Of a DNA stretch of 64,000 nucleotides, positions 63,001 to 64,000 are shown one piece after another. The stretch lies in contig KV748215.1 of NCBI GenBank assembly GCA_001692895.1, forward strand, positions 186,001 through 250,000. Reading direction: 5' to 3'. The position numbers and the translations under genes were made by a program. The notes under the pieces were generated by a model. That model was not told the DNA's origin. It saw nothing but the letters and a program-made list of their open reading frames with translations, and did no database searches. Source of the stretch: Cenococcum geophilum 1.58 (lineage: Eukaryota; Ascomycota; Dothideomycetes; Gloniales; Gloniaceae). Each line of letters begins with the position of its first letter. Position 1 is the stretch's first letter.

Positions 63001-64000
63001 ATTACGGGCTAAACAAACTGTTAATAACGCTTTATACCACCGCAACGGACCTAATACGACCTTAGTATACAACCTCCCGCTTAACTCTAAAGTCCTCGTA
63101 TGGCGTAAAAGCGGTAGTTGGAATGGACCTTACCGTCTACTGGCCGTAGAAAACGAGACGTGCTGTGTACAGCTTCCTAGCGGGCTAACTAGCTTCAGAA
63201 GCACGTCCGTAAAACCCTACTTTTGGCCTGAAAACACCTATGACGTCGAGCTAGATGAACTAGAAGCAACCGCCGAACCAGACGAACCAGAAACGACTGC
63301 CGAATTAGATAAACTGGAGGCACCCTTGCCTACCCTAGAGGTCCCCCAGAAACCTACTAAACCTACCGAACCTGCCGTAAAGCGTGGCCGAGGACGCCCC
63401 TGTAAGAATCCCGTAATGGAGAACTACCTGACCTCTGTAGGCATATCCGTAAAGCAATCTCCGCCTGCGGATATATTAGTTCTAGTATAGGAAACCCCTT
63501 TTACGGACTTATGGCGTAAAGAGATTAACGGACTACTTAAAAAGGGTGTCTTTGCGATTATAATGGAGAGAGACGTTCTGTAAGGCGTCCGTATATTTAA
63601 CTTACGCTTTATTGACGAGATTAAGCACCCTAGTACTGACAAAGCCTTTAAGAAATTAAGGCTTGTTGTATAAGCTTATAACGACTAGGGAAAGGACCTA
63701 GTCCTTACGCAATTACCTATAATTTAACGGGTCAGTTAACGGATTATACTCGCACTTACGCCTAGACTACAGCAAACTAAATCCGTAGCCCTTTACTTAC
63801 GGGACATCTTACAAGCCTACGTGTAGTCTAATACCTACCTAAGTAGGGATATCTTTATACGACTACCCTATGAGCTCAACCTATAACTAGGAACAATTTT
63901 ATGGGTCGTAAAACCTCTTTACGGAGTACTAGAAGCCGGAAACCATTGGTTTAAGACATACTACCAGCACCACGTTAGTAAACTTAAAATGGAACAGTTG

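Larger units (their letters stand above)
59302..64000 (+). mobile_element. 5' part of a second fossil Ty1/copia element, cut by the window edge
   Basis: The presumed LTR start lies near 59302-59305, at a palindromic TGTACGAACGCG...CGCGTTCGTGCA. A long leader follows, then Gag from about 60032 (reading MADISKQVDEGQKKW) with a CCHC-like cysteine region near 61435-61475, protease near 61850 (a VMIDTGAS motif), integrase from about 62260 to 63230 (HHCC zinc region, then YVDIMYI near 62475), and the start of copia-type reverse transcriptase from about 63500 (YLRDI.QAYVQS, then KPLYGVLEAG near 63910). Integrase before RT is diagnostic for Ty1/copia. It is less decayed than the first copia fossil and a different family; it is broken in a moderate number of places. 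The 3' half lies beyond the window. Confidence 0.82.

Noticed and set aside
63424-63642. 72-residue minus-strand reading near the end of the window
   Set aside because: Antisense shadow of the copia integrase/RT region.

Overview
The window looks like heterochromatin from a filamentous ascomycete (Pezizomycotina) with repeat-induced point mutation (RIP). It is AT-rich, has almost no long open frames, and recognisable transposon proteins are riddled with stops mostly where glutamine or tryptophan is expected. Where I could compare the two LTRs of an element by eye, the differences were transitions of the C-to-T / G-to-A kind. I see no intact host gene and no tRNA, rRNA or CRISPR array.

Layout: 1-1652 unassigned AT-rich DNA; 1658-7678 a complete-length fossil Ty1/copia element (minus strand, 192-bp LTRs, target duplication AATAC); 7684-9980 unassigned; 10000-15575 a Tad1-like LINE (minus) with a 19-bp target duplication; 15595-17900 unassigned; about 18310-20410 a mutated DUF3435 tyrosine-recombinase-like gene (minus); 20945-21044 a scrap of Ty3/gypsy protease; 21045-34137 a chromodomain Ty3/gypsy fossil (minus) split by a second LINE (27581-32842, 15-bp target duplication); 34138-36069 unassigned AT-rich DNA with small inverted repeats.

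The most striking part is 36070-56240, a nest four levels deep whose layers can be separated to the base. A 333-bp hairpin element (two 159-bp arms, 15-bp loop) was hit in its right arm by a chromodomain Ty3/gypsy element (36376-56208, 421-bp LTRs). The 5' LTR of that element was then entered by a giant palindrome (36435-48248, about 5.4 kb by itself) made of mirrored tandem-repeat arrays and no recognisable gene. The left arm of the palindrome was finally hit by another chromodomain Ty3/gypsy element (38358-44767, 193-bp LTRs, target duplication TATAG). The palindrome is my best candidate for an undescribed element: it has inverted ends, five kinds of mirrored repeat array whose lengths differ between arms, and an insertion that neither duplicated nor removed any target base.

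After the nest come AT-rich DNA (56241-56977), a short island of apparently unmutated higher-GC sequence (about 56978-57273), more AT-rich DNA (57274-59300), and the 5' part of a second, different Ty1/copia fossil (about 59300-64000, plus strand) that runs off the window edge. The three gypsy elements carry a chromodomain-like C-terminus, a feature known to steer chromoviruses to heterochromatin, which fits the nesting seen here.
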